Source: Geodermatophilus ruber
GTDB lineage: Bacteria > Actinomycetota > Actinomycetes > Mycobacteriales > Geodermatophilaceae
Length of the DNA stretch: 46,019 nucleotides
Assembly: GCF_900114385.1 (NCBI RefSeq)
Contig: NZ_FOSW01000022.1
Location: 1 to 46,019 of the forward strand
Reading direction: 5' to 3'
Shown: positions 19,884-28,953 of the stretch, piece by piece
Position numbering within the stretch: the first letter of the stretch is position 1
How the letters are laid out: each line of letters opens with the position of its first letter
Notes under the pieces: generated by a model
Seen by the model: only the letters and a program-made list of their open reading frames with translations
What the model was told of the DNA's origin: nothing
The model's database searches: none
Position numbers and translations under genes: made by a program

Positions 19884-20070
19884 CTGTCGTCCGCGGCACC
19901 AGCGGGTCCCCCCCTGGTCGCCGGGCCGGGGCCGGTGGTGCGCGATCATGCGGCGGGCCGGTGAACCCGGCTCGCCGAACGGGTGACGGCGGTCGAACCC
20001 GCGCCGCCGATACAGCAGAGTGAACGGGCCCGGCCCACCGGCGCGGGCGCAGCGAGGGAGAGGGCCCACC

Positions 20071-21645
20071 ATGGCCACAGCAGGCGAGCCGCCGTCGAGC
20101 GGCGGTGCGGACGGCGGTGCGGCCCCGCTGGCCGTCGAACTGCGCGGCATCACCAAGCGCTTTCCCGGCGTCGTGGCCAACAAGGACATCGAACTGCGGG
20201 TCCGCCGCGGTGAGGTGCACGCCATCGTGGGCGAGAACGGCGCCGGCAAGTCGACGCTGATGAAGACCCTGTACGGCATGCACCGCCCCGACGAGGGGCA
20301 GATCCTGCTGCACGGCCGCGAGGCCCACTTCCGGAGCCCGGCCGACGCGATCACCGCCGGCATCGGCATGGTCCACCAGCACTTCATGCTGGCCGACAAC
20401 TTCACCGTCCTGGAGAACATCGTCCTGGGCAGCGAGCCGACCCGGGGTGCCCGCCTGGACCGGGACGAGGCCCGGCGCCGCATCCGGGAGATCTCCGACG
20501 CCTACTCCCTGGGCCTGGACCCGGACGCGATGGTCGAGGACCTCGGCGTCGGCGACCGGCAGCGGGTGGAGATCGCCAAGGTGCTCTACCGCGGGGCGAC
20601 CACGCTGATCCTCGACGAGCCGACCGCCGTCCTGGTGCCCCAGGAGGTCGACGAGCTGTTCGGCAACCTCGCCGAGCTCAAGCGCGAGGGCCTGACCGTC
20701 ATCTTCATCTCGCACAAGCTCGACGAGGTGCGGAAGGTGGCGGACTCGATCACCGTCATCCGGCGAGGCACCACCGTCGGCACCGCCGACCCGAGGACCA
20801 CGACCACCCGCCAGCTCGCCGAGATGATGGTCGGCTCGGAGCTGCCCTCGCCGGAGACCCGCACCTCCACCGTGCGCCCGACACCGGTGCTGCAGCTGCG
20901 CGAGGGCACCGTCACCAACGTCGACGGCCGGGCCCTGGTCGACGGCGTGAGCCTCACCGTCCGGGAGGGCGAGGTCGTCGGCATCGCCGGCGTCGAGGGG
21001 AACGGGCAGGCCGAGCTGATCGAGGCGATCATGGGGCTGCGCCCGCTCTCGGCCGGCAGCATCGGCCTCGGCGGGGAGGACATCAGCCACTGGAGCACCC
21101 GCGCCCGGCGGGACGGGGGGATCGGGTTCATCCCCGAGGACCGGCACCGGCAGGGCATGCTGCTGGACGCGGCGCTGTGGGAGAACCGGATCCTCGGCCA
21201 CCAGACCCGCCCGCCGGCGGTGAAGGGGCCCTTCATCGACCGCAAGGGGGCCCGGGACGACACCGCGCGGATCATGCGCGAGTACGACGTCCGCGCGCCC
21301 GGGCCGGACACCCTGGCCGTCGCGCTGTCCGGCGGCAACCAGCAGAAGCTGATCATCGGCCGGGAGATGAGCGCGTCGCCGCGGCTGCTCCTGGCCGCCC
21401 ATCCCACGCGCGGGGTCGACATCGGCGCCCAGGCGGTGATCTGGGAGCTGCTCAAGGACGCCCGCGCCGAGGGCATGGGCATCCTGCTCGTCTCCGCCGA
21501 CCTCGACGAGCTGATCGGCCTGTCCGACACGCTGCACGTGATGCTCCGCGGCCGCCTGGTCGCCACCCTCGACCCGTCCGCGGTCACCCCCGAGGAGCTC
21601 GGCGGCCACATGACCGGCGCACGGACGACGGCGGGTGCGGCATGA
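20071..21645 (+). CDS. nucleoside ABC importer, double ATP-binding subunit
   Basis: A 524-residue ATPase with two nucleotide-binding domains in one chain, the form typical of sugar and BMP-type nucleoside importers. Domain 1 has Walker A GENGAGKST (about 54-62), a diverged signature (LGVGDRQRVEIAK) and Walker B LILDEPTAVL. Domain 2 has the shortened Walker A GVEGNGQAE, signature LSGGNQQKL and LLLAAHPTRGVDIGA. Both departures are usual for the family and suggest unequal sites. ATG 20071 follows GAGGGAGAGGG. The stop overlaps the permease start in an ATGA. Confidence 0.95.
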   Translation: MATAGEPPSSGGADGGAAPLAVELRGITKRFPGVVANKDIELRVRRGEVHAIVGENGAGKSTLMKTLYGMHRPDEGQILLHGREAHFRSPADAITAGIGMVHQHFMLADNFTVLENIVLGSEPTRGARLDRDEARRRIREISDAYSLGLDPDAMVEDLGVGDRQRVEIAKVLYRGATTLILDEPTAVLVPQEVDELFGNLAELKREGLTVIFISHKLDEVRKVADSITVIRRGTTVGTADPRTTTTRQLAEMMVGSELPSPETRTSTVRPTPVLQLREGTVTNVDGRALVDGVSLTVREGEVVGIAGVEGNGQAELIEAIMGLRPLSAGSIGLGGEDISHWSTRARRDGGIGFIPEDRHRQGMLLDAALWENRILGHQTRPPAVKGPFIDRKGARDDTARIMREYDVRAPGPDTLAVALSGGNQQKLIIGREMSASPRLLLAAHPTRGVDIGAQAVIWELLKDARAEGMGILLVSADLDELIGLSDTLHVMLRGRLVATLDPSAVTPEELGGHMTGARTTAGAA

Positions 21646-22850
21646 GCGCGCTGCGCAGGCTCGGGCCGACGCTGCTGGCCCCCGTCCTCGCGGTCGTCGC
21701 CGCGATCATCATCTCCGGGCTGGTCATGGCCGCCCTGCAGGTGAACCCCTTCGACGTCTACGCCGTCATGGTCGACTTCGGGGACACGCCGGCCCAGCAG
21801 ATGACCGCGATCGTGGTGATCCTCAACCGGGCGGTGCCGCTGTTCCTCGCCGGGCTGGCCGTTGCCGTCGCCTTCCGGATGGGGCTGTTCAACATCGGCG
21901 TCGAGGGCCAGTACCGGCTGGCCACGATCATGGCCGCCGCCATCGGCGCCGCGGTCGCGCTGCCCGGCCCGCTGCACGTGCTGCTCATCGTCGTCGTGGC
22001 GATGGCGGTGGCCGCGATCTGGGCCGGCATCGTCGCCGTCCTCAAGGTGACCCGCGGCGTCAGCGAGGTCATCAGCTCGATCATGCTCAACTTCATCGCG
22101 CTGGGCATCGCCTCCTACCTGCTCACCGGGCCGTTCCGGGGCAGCCCGGAGGGCGCGTCGATCATCAGCACCGCGGAGATCGCCGAGTCGGGCTGGATGC
22201 CCAGCCTGAACTGGGTCTTCGACGCGCTCGGGCTGGCCAACCCGCCCCGGCAGCTCTCCGGGTTCCTGCTGGTCGCGATCGTCGTCGGGATCGTCATCTC
22301 GGTGCTGCTCGACCGCACCCGGTTCGGCTTCGACCTCAAGGCCACCGGCCTCTCGCCGTCGGCGGCGCGGGCCAGCGGGGTCGACTCCCGCGGCATGGTC
22401 ATCAAGACGATGCTGATCTCCGGCGCGGTGGCCGGGCTCATCGGCATGCCCGACCTGCTGGGCTCCACGCACAGCTACACCACCGACTTCACCGCCGGCC
22501 TGGGCTTCCTGGGCATCGCGGTCGCGCTGCTGGGCCGCAACAACCCCGTCGGCATCGCGTTCGCCGCGCTGCTGTTCGCCTTCCTCGACCGGGCGCTGGT
22601 GCCGCTGCAGATCGCCGACTACCCCGCCTCGGTGGTCACGATCATCCAGGGCACGATCGTGCTCGCCGTGGTCATCTCCAACGAGGTGGCCCGCCGGATC
22701 GCCCTGCGCTCGGCCGAGCGAGGCATGGCCCAGAACGGCCCGCCGCCGGCGGTGGGGGACGGCGGCAGCGGTCCCGCCCAGCCCGCGGGCGCCGGACGGG
22801 CCACCGGAGCCGGGCAGCACACCGACGAGCGGCAGGAGGCCGGGGCATGA
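21642..22850 (+). CDS. nucleoside ABC importer, permease subunit 1
   Basis: A 402-residue inner-membrane protein with about nine hydrophobic segments and the conserved region FRMGLFNIGVEGQY, typical of BMP-type (NupP/YufP-like) permeases. VSEVISSIMLNFIA and LDRTRFGFDLKATG, a cytoplasmic coupling loop, follow. A C-terminal Gly/Gln-rich extension of about 45 residues is unusual and may be dispensable. It forms the channel with permease subunit 2. Confidence 0.93.
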   Translation: MSALRRLGPTLLAPVLAVVAAIIISGLVMAALQVNPFDVYAVMVDFGDTPAQQMTAIVVILNRAVPLFLAGLAVAVAFRMGLFNIGVEGQYRLATIMAAAIGAAVALPGPLHVLLIVVVAMAVAAIWAGIVAVLKVTRGVSEVISSIMLNFIALGIASYLLTGPFRGSPEGASIISTAEIAESGWMPSLNWVFDALGLANPPRQLSGFLLVAIVVGIVISVLLDRTRFGFDLKATGLSPSAARASGVDSRGMVIKTMLISGAVAGLIGMPDLLGSTHSYTTDFTAGLGFLGIAVALLGRNNPVGIAFAALLFAFLDRALVPLQIADYPASVVTIIQGTIVLAVVISNEVARRIALRSAERGMAQNGPPPAVGDGGSGPAQPAGAGRATGAGQHTDERQEAGA

Positions 22851-22911
22851 GCCAACCCCACGAAAGCGCTCCGCTGGCGCTCCTCGTTTCCGCGGGGGCC
22901 CCGGCATGAGC
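22844..22911 (+). repeat. 59-bp junction duplication with 9-bp direct repeats
   Basis: GGCATGAGC occurs at 22844-22852 and again at 22903-22911, bracketing about 50 bp that contains a GAAAGCGC / GCGCT...TTTC hairpin. Both copies place an ATG on a stop or start: a 20-codon frame (22847-22909) overlaps the permease 1 stop and the permease 2 start by ATGA. It looks like a small insertion with target duplication that kept translational coupling. Confidence 0.5.
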
Positions 22912-24183
22912 ACCGTCACCACAGCCCCGCAGCGCGCCGGCCGCGGGCCGGTCACCGAGCTGCTCCTCGGCGGCGGCCGGGCCCGCCGCATCACCTGGCT
23001 CGTGGTCGCGGCGTTCGTCCTCGTCTCGGCGGTCCGGGTGATCAGCGGCGAGCAGGCGTTGACGTCGTCCTCGACGATCTCGGCGGCCCTGCTGCTGGCC
23101 GTGCCGATCGGGCTGGCCGCGCTCGGCGGTCTGTTCAGCGAGCGGGCCGGCGTGGTGAACATCGGCCTGGACGGGATGATGACGCTCGGCACCTGGGGCG
23201 CGGGCTTCGCCGGCTACCAGTGGGGCTGGTCCGCGGCGTTGCTCGGCGGCGTGCTCTTCGGTGCCCTCGGCGGCCTGCTGCACGCCCTCGCGACGGTCAC
23301 CTTCGGCGTCGACCACGTGGTCAGCGGCGTGGCGATCAACATCCTCGCCGCCGGCGTCGTGCGGTTTCTCTCCGAGCTCTTCTACACCGACAACCCGGCC
23401 GGGGGCGGCGTCACCCAGTCCCCGTCGCTGTCGAGCGACCCGCCGGACTTCTCCGTGCCGGTGCTCTCCTCCGGGCCCGACCTGCTCGGCCACCTGGAGC
23501 GGCTGAACTGGTTCCTGGTCAGCGACGTCGCCGGCGTCCTGCGCGGGCTGACCAGCGGCGTGGGCCTGCTGACCCTGCTGGCCGTGCTGCTCGTGCCGGC
23601 GTCCTACCTGCTGCTGTGGCGCACCGCGTTCGGCCTGCGGCTGCGCTCCTGCGGGGAGAACCCGGCGGCCGCCGACAGCCTCGGCGTGCCGGTCTACCGG
23701 CTCAAGTACATCGCGGTGCTCATCTCCGGCGCGCTGGCCGGCATGGGTGGGGTGTTCCTGGTCTTCATCGCCGGCATCTACCGCGAGGGGCAGACCAACG
23801 GCCGCGGCTTCATCGGCCTGGCCGCGCTCATCTTCGGCAACTGGCGGCCCGGTGGCCTGGCGGCCGGCGCGGGCCTGTTCGGCTACGCCGACGCGCTGCA
23901 GCTGCGCAGCCGGTCGGCGGTGGTCGCGCTGTTCCTGCTGCTCGCCGTCCTGCTCGCCGGGGTGGCCGTCTGGCAGGCCGTCCACCGGCGGGCGGTGCGC
24001 GCGGTGATCGCCGGAGCCGTGGCGGTGGGCTCGCTGGTCGCCTTCCTCAGCATCGACGAGCTCGCGCCCGGGCTGGTGTCGTTCACGCCGCACCTGACGA
24101 CGCTGCTGGTCCTGTCGCTGGCCTCGCAACGACTACGGCCGCCCAAGGCCGTCGGTCTGGTCTACCGACGAGGGGAGAACTAG
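22906..24183 (+). CDS. nucleoside ABC importer, permease subunit 2
   Basis: A 425-residue membrane protein, partner of permease 1. It shares the family segment FSERAGVVNIGLDGMMTLG and the coupling loop TAFGLRLRSCGENPAAADSLGV. About ten hydrophobic segments are present, with a long loop rich in Ser/Pro/Asp (about residues 168-195) that is probably extracytoplasmic. The stop TAG shares a base with the GTG of cytidine deaminase, joining transport to catabolism in one transcript. Confidence 0.93.
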   Translation: MSTVTTAPQRAGRGPVTELLLGGGRARRITWLVVAAFVLVSAVRVISGEQALTSSSTISAALLLAVPIGLAALGGLFSERAGVVNIGLDGMMTLGTWGAGFAGYQWGWSAALLGGVLFGALGGLLHALATVTFGVDHVVSGVAINILAAGVVRFLSELFYTDNPAGGGVTQSPSLSSDPPDFSVPVLSSGPDLLGHLERLNWFLVSDVAGVLRGLTSGVGLLTLLAVLLVPASYLLLWRTAFGLRLRSCGENPAAADSLGVPVYRLKYIAVLISGALAGMGGVFLVFIAGIYREGQTNGRGFIGLAALIFGNWRPGGLAAGAGLFGYADALQLRSRSAVVALFLLLAVLLAGVAVWQAVHRRAVRAVIAGAVAVGSLVAFLSIDELAPGLVSFTPHLTTLLVLSLASQRLRPPKAVGLVYRRGEN

Positions 24184-24629
24184 TGCCCGAGCCGGACTGG
24201 GACGTCTTGCGGGCGGCCGCGCGCGAGGCGATGACCCACGCGTACGCGCCCTATTCGAAGTTCCCCGTGGGCGTCGCCGGCCTGGTCGACGACGGCCGGA
24301 TCGTCACCGGCTGCAACGTCGAGAACGCCTCCTACGGGCTGGGCCTGTGCGCCGAGTGCGGCATGGTCAGCGACCTGGCCCGCACCGGCGGCGGTCGGCT
24401 GGTCGCGGTCGCCTGCGTCGGCGGCGACGGGCAGCCGCTCATGCCCTGCGGCCGCTGCCGGCAGCTGCTCTGGGAGCACGGGGGAGCCGGCATGCTCATC
24501 GAGACCGTCTCGCTCGGCATCGTGTCGATGCGCGAGGTGCTGCCCGACGCGTTCGGGCCCGAGGACCTGGCGGCTGCCGCCACGCGGTCTGCCGGGGGAA
24601 CGGCCGCGGCCGAGCGGGGGCAGGGCTGA
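24183..24629 (+). CDS. cdd: cytidine deaminase
   Basis: Deaminates cytidine and deoxycytidine to (deoxy)uridine. The 148-residue protein has the zinc site CAEC (C56, catalytic Glu58) and PCGRC (C89, C92), plus YAPYSKFPVG and NVENASYG for substrate. Length suits the small homotetrameric class. It starts at GTG 24183, overlapping the permease stop by one base, and its own stop overlaps deoA by one base. A short Ala/Gly-rich tail follows the domain. Confidence 0.95.
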   Translation: MPEPDWDVLRAAAREAMTHAYAPYSKFPVGVAGLVDDGRIVTGCNVENASYGLGLCAECGMVSDLARTGGGRLVAVACVGGDGQPLMPCGRCRQLLWEHGGAGMLIETVSLGIVSMREVLPDAFGPEDLAAAATRSAGGTAAAERGQG

Positions 24630-25909
24630 TGGCGGTGTTCGACGCGATCGACGTCATCCGGGCCAAGCGGGACGGCGGGCCGCTGACCCCCGAGCAGATC
24701 CGCTGGGTGATCGACGCCTACACCACCGGCGCGGTGCCCGACGAGCAGATGAGCGCCCTCCTCATGGCGGTGTTCTTCCGCGGGATGTCGCCGGACGAGC
24801 TGGCCGTCTGGACCCAGGCGATGATCGACTCCGGCGAGCGCAAGGACCTCTCCTCGCTGGGCCGGCCGACCGCCGACAAGCACTCCACCGGCGGCGTCGG
24901 CGACAAGATCACCCTGCCGCTGGCGCCGCTGGTGGCCGCCTGCGGGGTGGCGGTGCCGCAGCTGTCCGGCCGCGGGCTCGGCCACACCGGCGGCACGCTG
25001 GACAAGCTCGAGGCGATTCCCGGCTGGCGGGCCGACGTGCGCGAGGAGGCCTATCTGCGCCAGCTGCGCGAGGTCGGCGCGGTCATCTGCGCCGCCGGCA
25101 ACGACCTGGCGCCGGCGGACAAGAAGCTCTACGCGCTGCGCGACGTCACCGGCACCGTCGAGTCGATCCCGCTGATCGCCAGCTCGATCATGAGCAAGAA
25201 GATCGCCGAGGGCGCCGACGCGCTGGTGCTGGACGTGAAGACCGGCTCGGGCGCGTTCATGAAGGACCCCGATGCCTCCCGCGAGCTGGCCCGCACGATG
25301 GTCGGGCTGGGGGAGGCCGCCGGTGTGCGCACCGTCGCGCTGGTGACCGCGATGGACCGGCCGCTGGGCCGCGCCGCGGGCAACGCCGTCGAGGTGGCCG
25401 AGTCGGTGGAGGTGCTCGCCGGGGGCGGGCCGGCCGACGTCGTCGAGCTCACGCTGGCCCTGGCCCGGGAGATGCTCGCCGGCGCCGGGCGCTCCGACGT
25501 CGACCCCGCGGACGCGCTGCGCGACGGCCGGGCGATGGACGTGTGGCGGCGGATGATCGCCGCCCAGGGCGGCGACCCGGACGCGCCGCTGCCCCAGCCG
25601 GCCGAGAAGCACGTGGTGACCGCCCCGGCCACCGGCACGCTCACCCGGCTGGACGCCTACGCGCTCGGAGTGGCCGCCTGGCGGCTGGGCGCCGGGCGGG
25701 CCCGCAAGGAGGACCCGGTGTCGGCCGCGGCCGGCGTCGTCTGGACCGCCGGTGTGGGGGAGCAGGTGACCGCCGGGCAGCCGCTGCTGGAGCTGCAGAC
25801 CGACGACGCCGACCGGATCCCGCGGGCGCTGGAGGCGCTGGCGGGTGCGGTCGGCGTCGACACCGCCGACGAGCCGCTGCCGCTGATCCTGGACCGCATC
25901 TCCGCCTGA
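24629..25909 (+). CDS. deoA: thymidine (pyrimidine nucleoside) phosphorylase
   Basis: Splits thymidine or deoxyuridine with phosphate into base and deoxyribose-1-phosphate. The 426-residue protein carries the signature phosphate-binding loop HSTGGVGDK (85-93), SGRGLGHTGGTLDKLE, DVTGTVESIPLI, SIMSKKIAEG and DVKTGSGAFM, then a C-terminal alpha/beta domain. It closes the importer-cdd-deoA operon. A 14-bp hairpin terminator lies 3 bp after the stop. Confidence 0.96.
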   Translation: MAVFDAIDVIRAKRDGGPLTPEQIRWVIDAYTTGAVPDEQMSALLMAVFFRGMSPDELAVWTQAMIDSGERKDLSSLGRPTADKHSTGGVGDKITLPLAPLVAACGVAVPQLSGRGLGHTGGTLDKLEAIPGWRADVREEAYLRQLREVGAVICAAGNDLAPADKKLYALRDVTGTVESIPLIASSIMSKKIAEGADALVLDVKTGSGAFMKDPDASRELARTMVGLGEAAGVRTVALVTAMDRPLGRAAGNAVEVAESVEVLAGGGPADVVELTLALAREMLAGAGRSDVDPADALRDGRAMDVWRRMIAAQGGDPDAPLPQPAEKHVVTAPATGTLTRLDAYALGVAAWRLGAGRARKEDPVSAAAGVVWTAGVGEQVTAGQPLLELQTDDADRIPRALEALAGAVGVDTADEPLPLILDRISA

Positions 25910-25911
25910 AC

Positions 25912-25950
25912 GGAGTGTGAGATGCCAGGTTTCCTCGCATCTCACACTCC
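25912..25950 (+). terminator. terminator after deoA
   Basis: A perfect 14-bp stem (25912-25925 with 25937-25950) and 11-nt loop immediately after the deoA stop; no T tract follows. Confidence 0.75.
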
Positions 25951-25980
25951 ACCCGCGCCGGGGCGCTCAGGGGCAGGGGG

Positions 25981-25986
25981 GAGACT
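25981..25986 (+). promoter_or_regulatory. candidate -10 box for the ABC exporter operon
   Basis: GAGACT lies 8 nt before GTG 25995, echoing the CAGACT/TAGACT boxes in front of folD, the YihY-type gene and the YbdK-type gene. Confidence 0.35.
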
Positions 25987-25994
25987 GTCTCCTC

Positions 25995-26918
25995 GTGACC
26001 CGAACGTCCGCGGCTGCTGAGGTACGAGGCGGCCCGCAGCCCCCCGCCCCCCTCGACCCCGCAGCGGCGATCTCCGTCCGCGGCCTGGTCAAGCGCTACG
26101 GGGACTTCACCGCCGTCGACGGGCTCGACCTCGACATCCGCCGCGGCGAGATCTTCGCGCTGCTCGGTCCCAACGGGGCCGGCAAGACCACCACGGTCGA
26201 GATCTGCGAGGGCTTCCGCGGCCGGGATGCCGGGGAGGTCCGTGTGCTCGGCGTCGACCCGGCCCAGGCGACCCGGCGGTGGAAGGCGCAGCTGGGCATC
26301 GTGCTGCAGTCCGGCGCCGGCGACAGCCAGCTCACCTGCCGGGAGCTGCTGCGCGCCCAGGCGTCCTACTACCCGGACCCGCGCGACCCGGACGAGGTGC
26401 TCGAGCTGGTCGGCCTCACCGAGAAGGCCGGCGCCCGGGGGCGGTCGCTGTCCGGCGGTCAGCGCCGCCGCCTGGACGTCGCGCTGGGCATCGTCGGCCG
26501 GCCCGCGCTGCTGTTCCTCGACGAGCCGACCACCGGGTTCGACCCGGAGGCCCGCCGGCAGTTCTGGTCGCTGATCCGGTCGCTGCGCGACCTCGGCACC
26601 ACGATGCTGCTGACCACCCACTACCTCGACGAGGCCGAGGCGCTGGCCGACCGGGTCGGGGTGATCGCCCGGGGCCGGCTGGTCGAGGTCGCCGTCCCCT
26701 CGGCCCTGGGTGGGCGCGGGGCGGCCCCGGCGATGGTGACCTGGACCGAGGACGGCGTCCGGCGCACCGAGGCGACGCCCACGCCGACCGCGTTCGTCCA
26801 GCAGCTGGCCGCGCGGTTCCCCGGTGAGGTGCCCGACCTCGCCGTCGCCCGGCCCACCCTCGAGGACGTCTACCTGCAGATGATCGGGCACGAGCCCGGC
26901 GAAGGAGCCCAGGCGTGA
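25995..26918 (+). CDS. ABC exporter ATP-binding protein (DrrA/CcmA-like)
   Basis: A 307-residue single-domain ATPase: Walker A GPNGAGKTT (at about 57-65), Q-loop IVLQSGAGD, signature LSGGQRRRLDVALG, Walker B LLFLDEPTTGFDP and the switch His in LLTTHYLDEAEALAD. The C-terminal 70 residues form a short extra domain of the drug-exporter type. It is followed by one permease in a GTGA overlap, so the pair probably forms an ABC-2 type exporter. The substrate is unknown. It sits between deoA and add but has its own promoter, so a link to nucleosides is not implied. Confidence 0.92.
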   Translation: MTRTSAAAEVRGGPQPPAPLDPAAAISVRGLVKRYGDFTAVDGLDLDIRRGEIFALLGPNGAGKTTTVEICEGFRGRDAGEVRVLGVDPAQATRRWKAQLGIVLQSGAGDSQLTCRELLRAQASYYPDPRDPDEVLELVGLTEKAGARGRSLSGGQRRRLDVALGIVGRPALLFLDEPTTGFDPEARRQFWSLIRSLRDLGTTMLLTTHYLDEAEALADRVGVIARGRLVEVAVPSALGGRGAAPAMVTWTEDGVRRTEATPTPTAFVQQLAARFPGEVPDLAVARPTLEDVYLQMIGHEPGEGAQA

Positions 26919-27742
26919 GCGCCACCGTCCGCGACCGGGCCGAGGTCGCTCTCCCCCCGGTCGCCCGCGTCTACCGCTCGCGGGCGGCGGTCGAGCTCAA
27001 GGAGTTCTTCCGCCAGCGCGAGTCGGTCGTCTTCACGCTGGTGTTCCCGGTGATGATGCTCGTCGTCTTCGGCGCGGTGCTCGACTACGACCTGGGCGCC
27101 GGCGTCACCTTCACCCAGTACTTCATGGCCGGGATCATCGCTGCCGGCATCGTCGGCGCCAGCCTGCAGAACATGGCGATCAGCATCGCCACCGAGCGGT
27201 CCGACGGCACGCTGAAGCACCTGTCTGGCACGCCGATGCCCAAGAGCGCCTACTTCGTCGGCAAGGTCGTCCAGGTCCTCGCCGTCACGGTGCTGATCGC
27301 GGCGATCCTGCTGGCGGTCGGGGTCTTCGCGTACGGCATCGACCTGCCGTCGGGCAGCGACTGGTTCACCTTCGTCTGGGTCGCCGTGCTCGGGGCGGCG
27401 GCCTGCACGCTGCTGGGCATCGCCGTCTCCAGTCTGGCGAAGAACGGCCGGTCGGCGTCGGCGATGGTCACCCCGATCGCGCTGGTGCTGCAGTTCATCT
27501 CCGGGGTGTTCTTCCAGTTCAGTCAGGTGCCGGCGTGGATGCAGACGATCGCGTCGCTGTTCCCGCTGAAGTGGATGGCGCAGGGGCTGCGCTCGGTGTT
27601 CCTCCCCGACGTCCTGGCCGCGGAGGAACCGGCCGGCACGTGGGAGCTGGGCCGGGTGGCGCTGGTGCTGGGCCTGTGGTGCGTCGCCGGCCTGGTGCTG
27701 TGCGTGCTGACCTTCCGCTGGCAGGACCGCGGGACGGACTGA
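26915..27742 (+). CDS. ABC-2 type exporter permease
   Basis: A 275-residue membrane protein with six hydrophobic segments, the layout of ABC-2 exporters. An N-terminal amphipathic stretch (RAAVELKEFFRQRESVVF) leads into the first helix. The ERSDGTLKHLSGTPMPKSAY loop is the region that contacts the ATPase in the family, and SGVFFQFSQVPAWMQ lies before the last helices. GTG overlaps the ATPase stop. Confidence 0.9.
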   Translation: MSATVRDRAEVALPPVARVYRSRAAVELKEFFRQRESVVFTLVFPVMMLVVFGAVLDYDLGAGVTFTQYFMAGIIAAGIVGASLQNMAISIATERSDGTLKHLSGTPMPKSAYFVGKVVQVLAVTVLIAAILLAVGVFAYGIDLPSGSDWFTFVWVAVLGAAACTLLGIAVSSLAKNGRSASAMVTPIALVLQFISGVFFQFSQVPAWMQTIASLFPLKWMAQGLRSVFLPDVLAAEEPAGTWELGRVALVLGLWCVAGLVLCVLTFRWQDRGTD

Positions 27743-27793
27743 CCGGGCTCCCGGCGTCGAAAGTCCGGTCGCTGACCGCTGGTGACCCGTCGG

Positions 27794-27799
27794 TAGCGT
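27794..27799 (+). promoter_or_regulatory. -10 box for leaderless add
   Basis: TAGCGT ends 6 nt before GTG 27806; no ribosome-binding site is present. Confidence 0.5.
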
Positions 27800-27805
27800 G
27801 GAGCG

Positions 27806-28882
27806 GTGAGTTCCGTCCCGGACGCCGATTCGCTCCGCCGCGCCCCCAAGGTCCTGCTGCACGACCACCTCGACGGCGGGCTGCGGCCGCAGACGGTGCT
27901 CGAGCTGGCCGACGAGAGCGGCTACCGGGGCCTGCCGGCCGACGACGCCGACGCGCTGGGCCGCTGGTTCCGGCAGGCGGCCGACTCGGGGTCGCTGGAG
28001 CGGTACCTGGAGACCTTCGCGCACACCGTCGGGGTGATGCAGCGCCCCGAGGCGATCCGCCGGGTGGCCCGCGAGTGCGCCCTGGACCTGGCCGCCGACG
28101 GGGTCGTGTACGCCGAGGTGCGCATGGCCCCCGAGCTCCTCACGAGCCGGGGCACGCCGATCGAGGAGGTCGTCGAGGCGATCCTGGACGGGTTCGCCCG
28201 GGGCAGCGCGGACGCCGCCGCTGCCGGCACCCCGATCACCGTCGGGAGCCTGCTGTGCGCCATGCGGCAGAACGACCGGTGGGACGAGGTGGCCGCCCTG
28301 GTGGTCCGCTACCGGGACGCCGGGGTGGTCGGCTTCGACCTCGCCGGCCCGGAGGACGGCTTCCCGCCCGACCGGCACCCCTCGGCGATCGCGCTGCTGG
28401 ACCGCGAGGGTGCGCACCGCACCATCCACGCCGGCGAGGCGGCGGGCATCGGCAGCATCGTCGCGGCCCTCGACGGCGCGCACGCCGAACGGCTCGGCCA
28501 CGGCGTGCGCATCGCCGACGAGGTGGCCGCCGACGGTTCCCTGGGCCCGGTGGCGAAGCGGGTGCGTGAGGAGCAGGTGCCACTGGAGGTCGCGCCGTCG
28601 TCCAACGTGCAGACCGGCGCCTACCCCTCGCTGGCCGAGCACCCGGTCGACCGGCTGCACCGGCTGGGCTTCGCGGTCACCCTCAACACCGACAACCGGC
28701 TGATGAGCGGCGTCTCGGCGACCGGCGAGCTGGCCGACGTGGTCGCCACCTTCGGCTGGGGGTGGGACGACGTGCAGACGGTAACCGAGCGGGCGCTGGC
28801 CGCCGCCTTCGTCCCCGAGGCGGAGCGGGCCCGGTTGCTGCGCGACGTCGTCCGCCCGGGGTTCGCGGCACTGCGGTCCTGA
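27806..28882 (+). CDS. add: adenosine deaminase
   Basis: Converts adenosine and deoxyadenosine to (deoxy)inosine, which the PNP encoded at 42779-43591 can cleave. The 358-residue TIM-barrel protein has the metal pair in HDHLDGG (H19, H21), FDLAGPEDGFPP, HAGEAAG with the next His and catalytic Glu, and LGHGVRI. NTDNRLMS supplies the metal Asp in the actinobacterial variant of the usual TDDP motif. Expressed from its own promoter right after the ABC exporter. Confidence 0.95.
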   Translation: MSSVPDADSLRRAPKVLLHDHLDGGLRPQTVLELADESGYRGLPADDADALGRWFRQAADSGSLERYLETFAHTVGVMQRPEAIRRVARECALDLAADGVVYAEVRMAPELLTSRGTPIEEVVEAILDGFARGSADAAAAGTPITVGSLLCAMRQNDRWDEVAALVVRYRDAGVVGFDLAGPEDGFPPDRHPSAIALLDREGAHRTIHAGEAAGIGSIVAALDGAHAERLGHGVRIADEVAADGSLGPVAKRVREEQVPLEVAPSSNVQTGAYPSLAEHPVDRLHRLGFAVTLNTDNRLMSGVSATGELADVVATFGWGWDDVQTVTERALAAAFVPEAERARLLRDVVRPGFAALRS

Positions 28883-28941
28883 CCTGCGGAAGTGACCGCG
28901 CCCACCCCCGACCGCGGGAATGCCGGGCGGCTACGCGCTGC

Positions 28942-28947
28942 TACGGT
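28942..28947 (+). promoter_or_regulatory. -10 box for the DEAD-box helicase leader
   Basis: TACGGT places the transcript start near 28954, which is also the first base of the first hairpin, and gives a leader of about 172 nt. Confidence 0.4.
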
Positions 28948-28953
28948 AGGTGT

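Noticed and set aside
19970..20015. GGTCGAACCCG stretch resembling a tRNA T-arm
   Set aside because: No GTTCGAATC-type loop, acceptor stem or anticodon arm can be built around it.
20586..23192. 868-codon minus-strand frame opposite the importer genes
   Set aside because: Low-complexity Arg/Ser/Pro/Asp sequence with no domain; opposite three confidently identified importer subunits.
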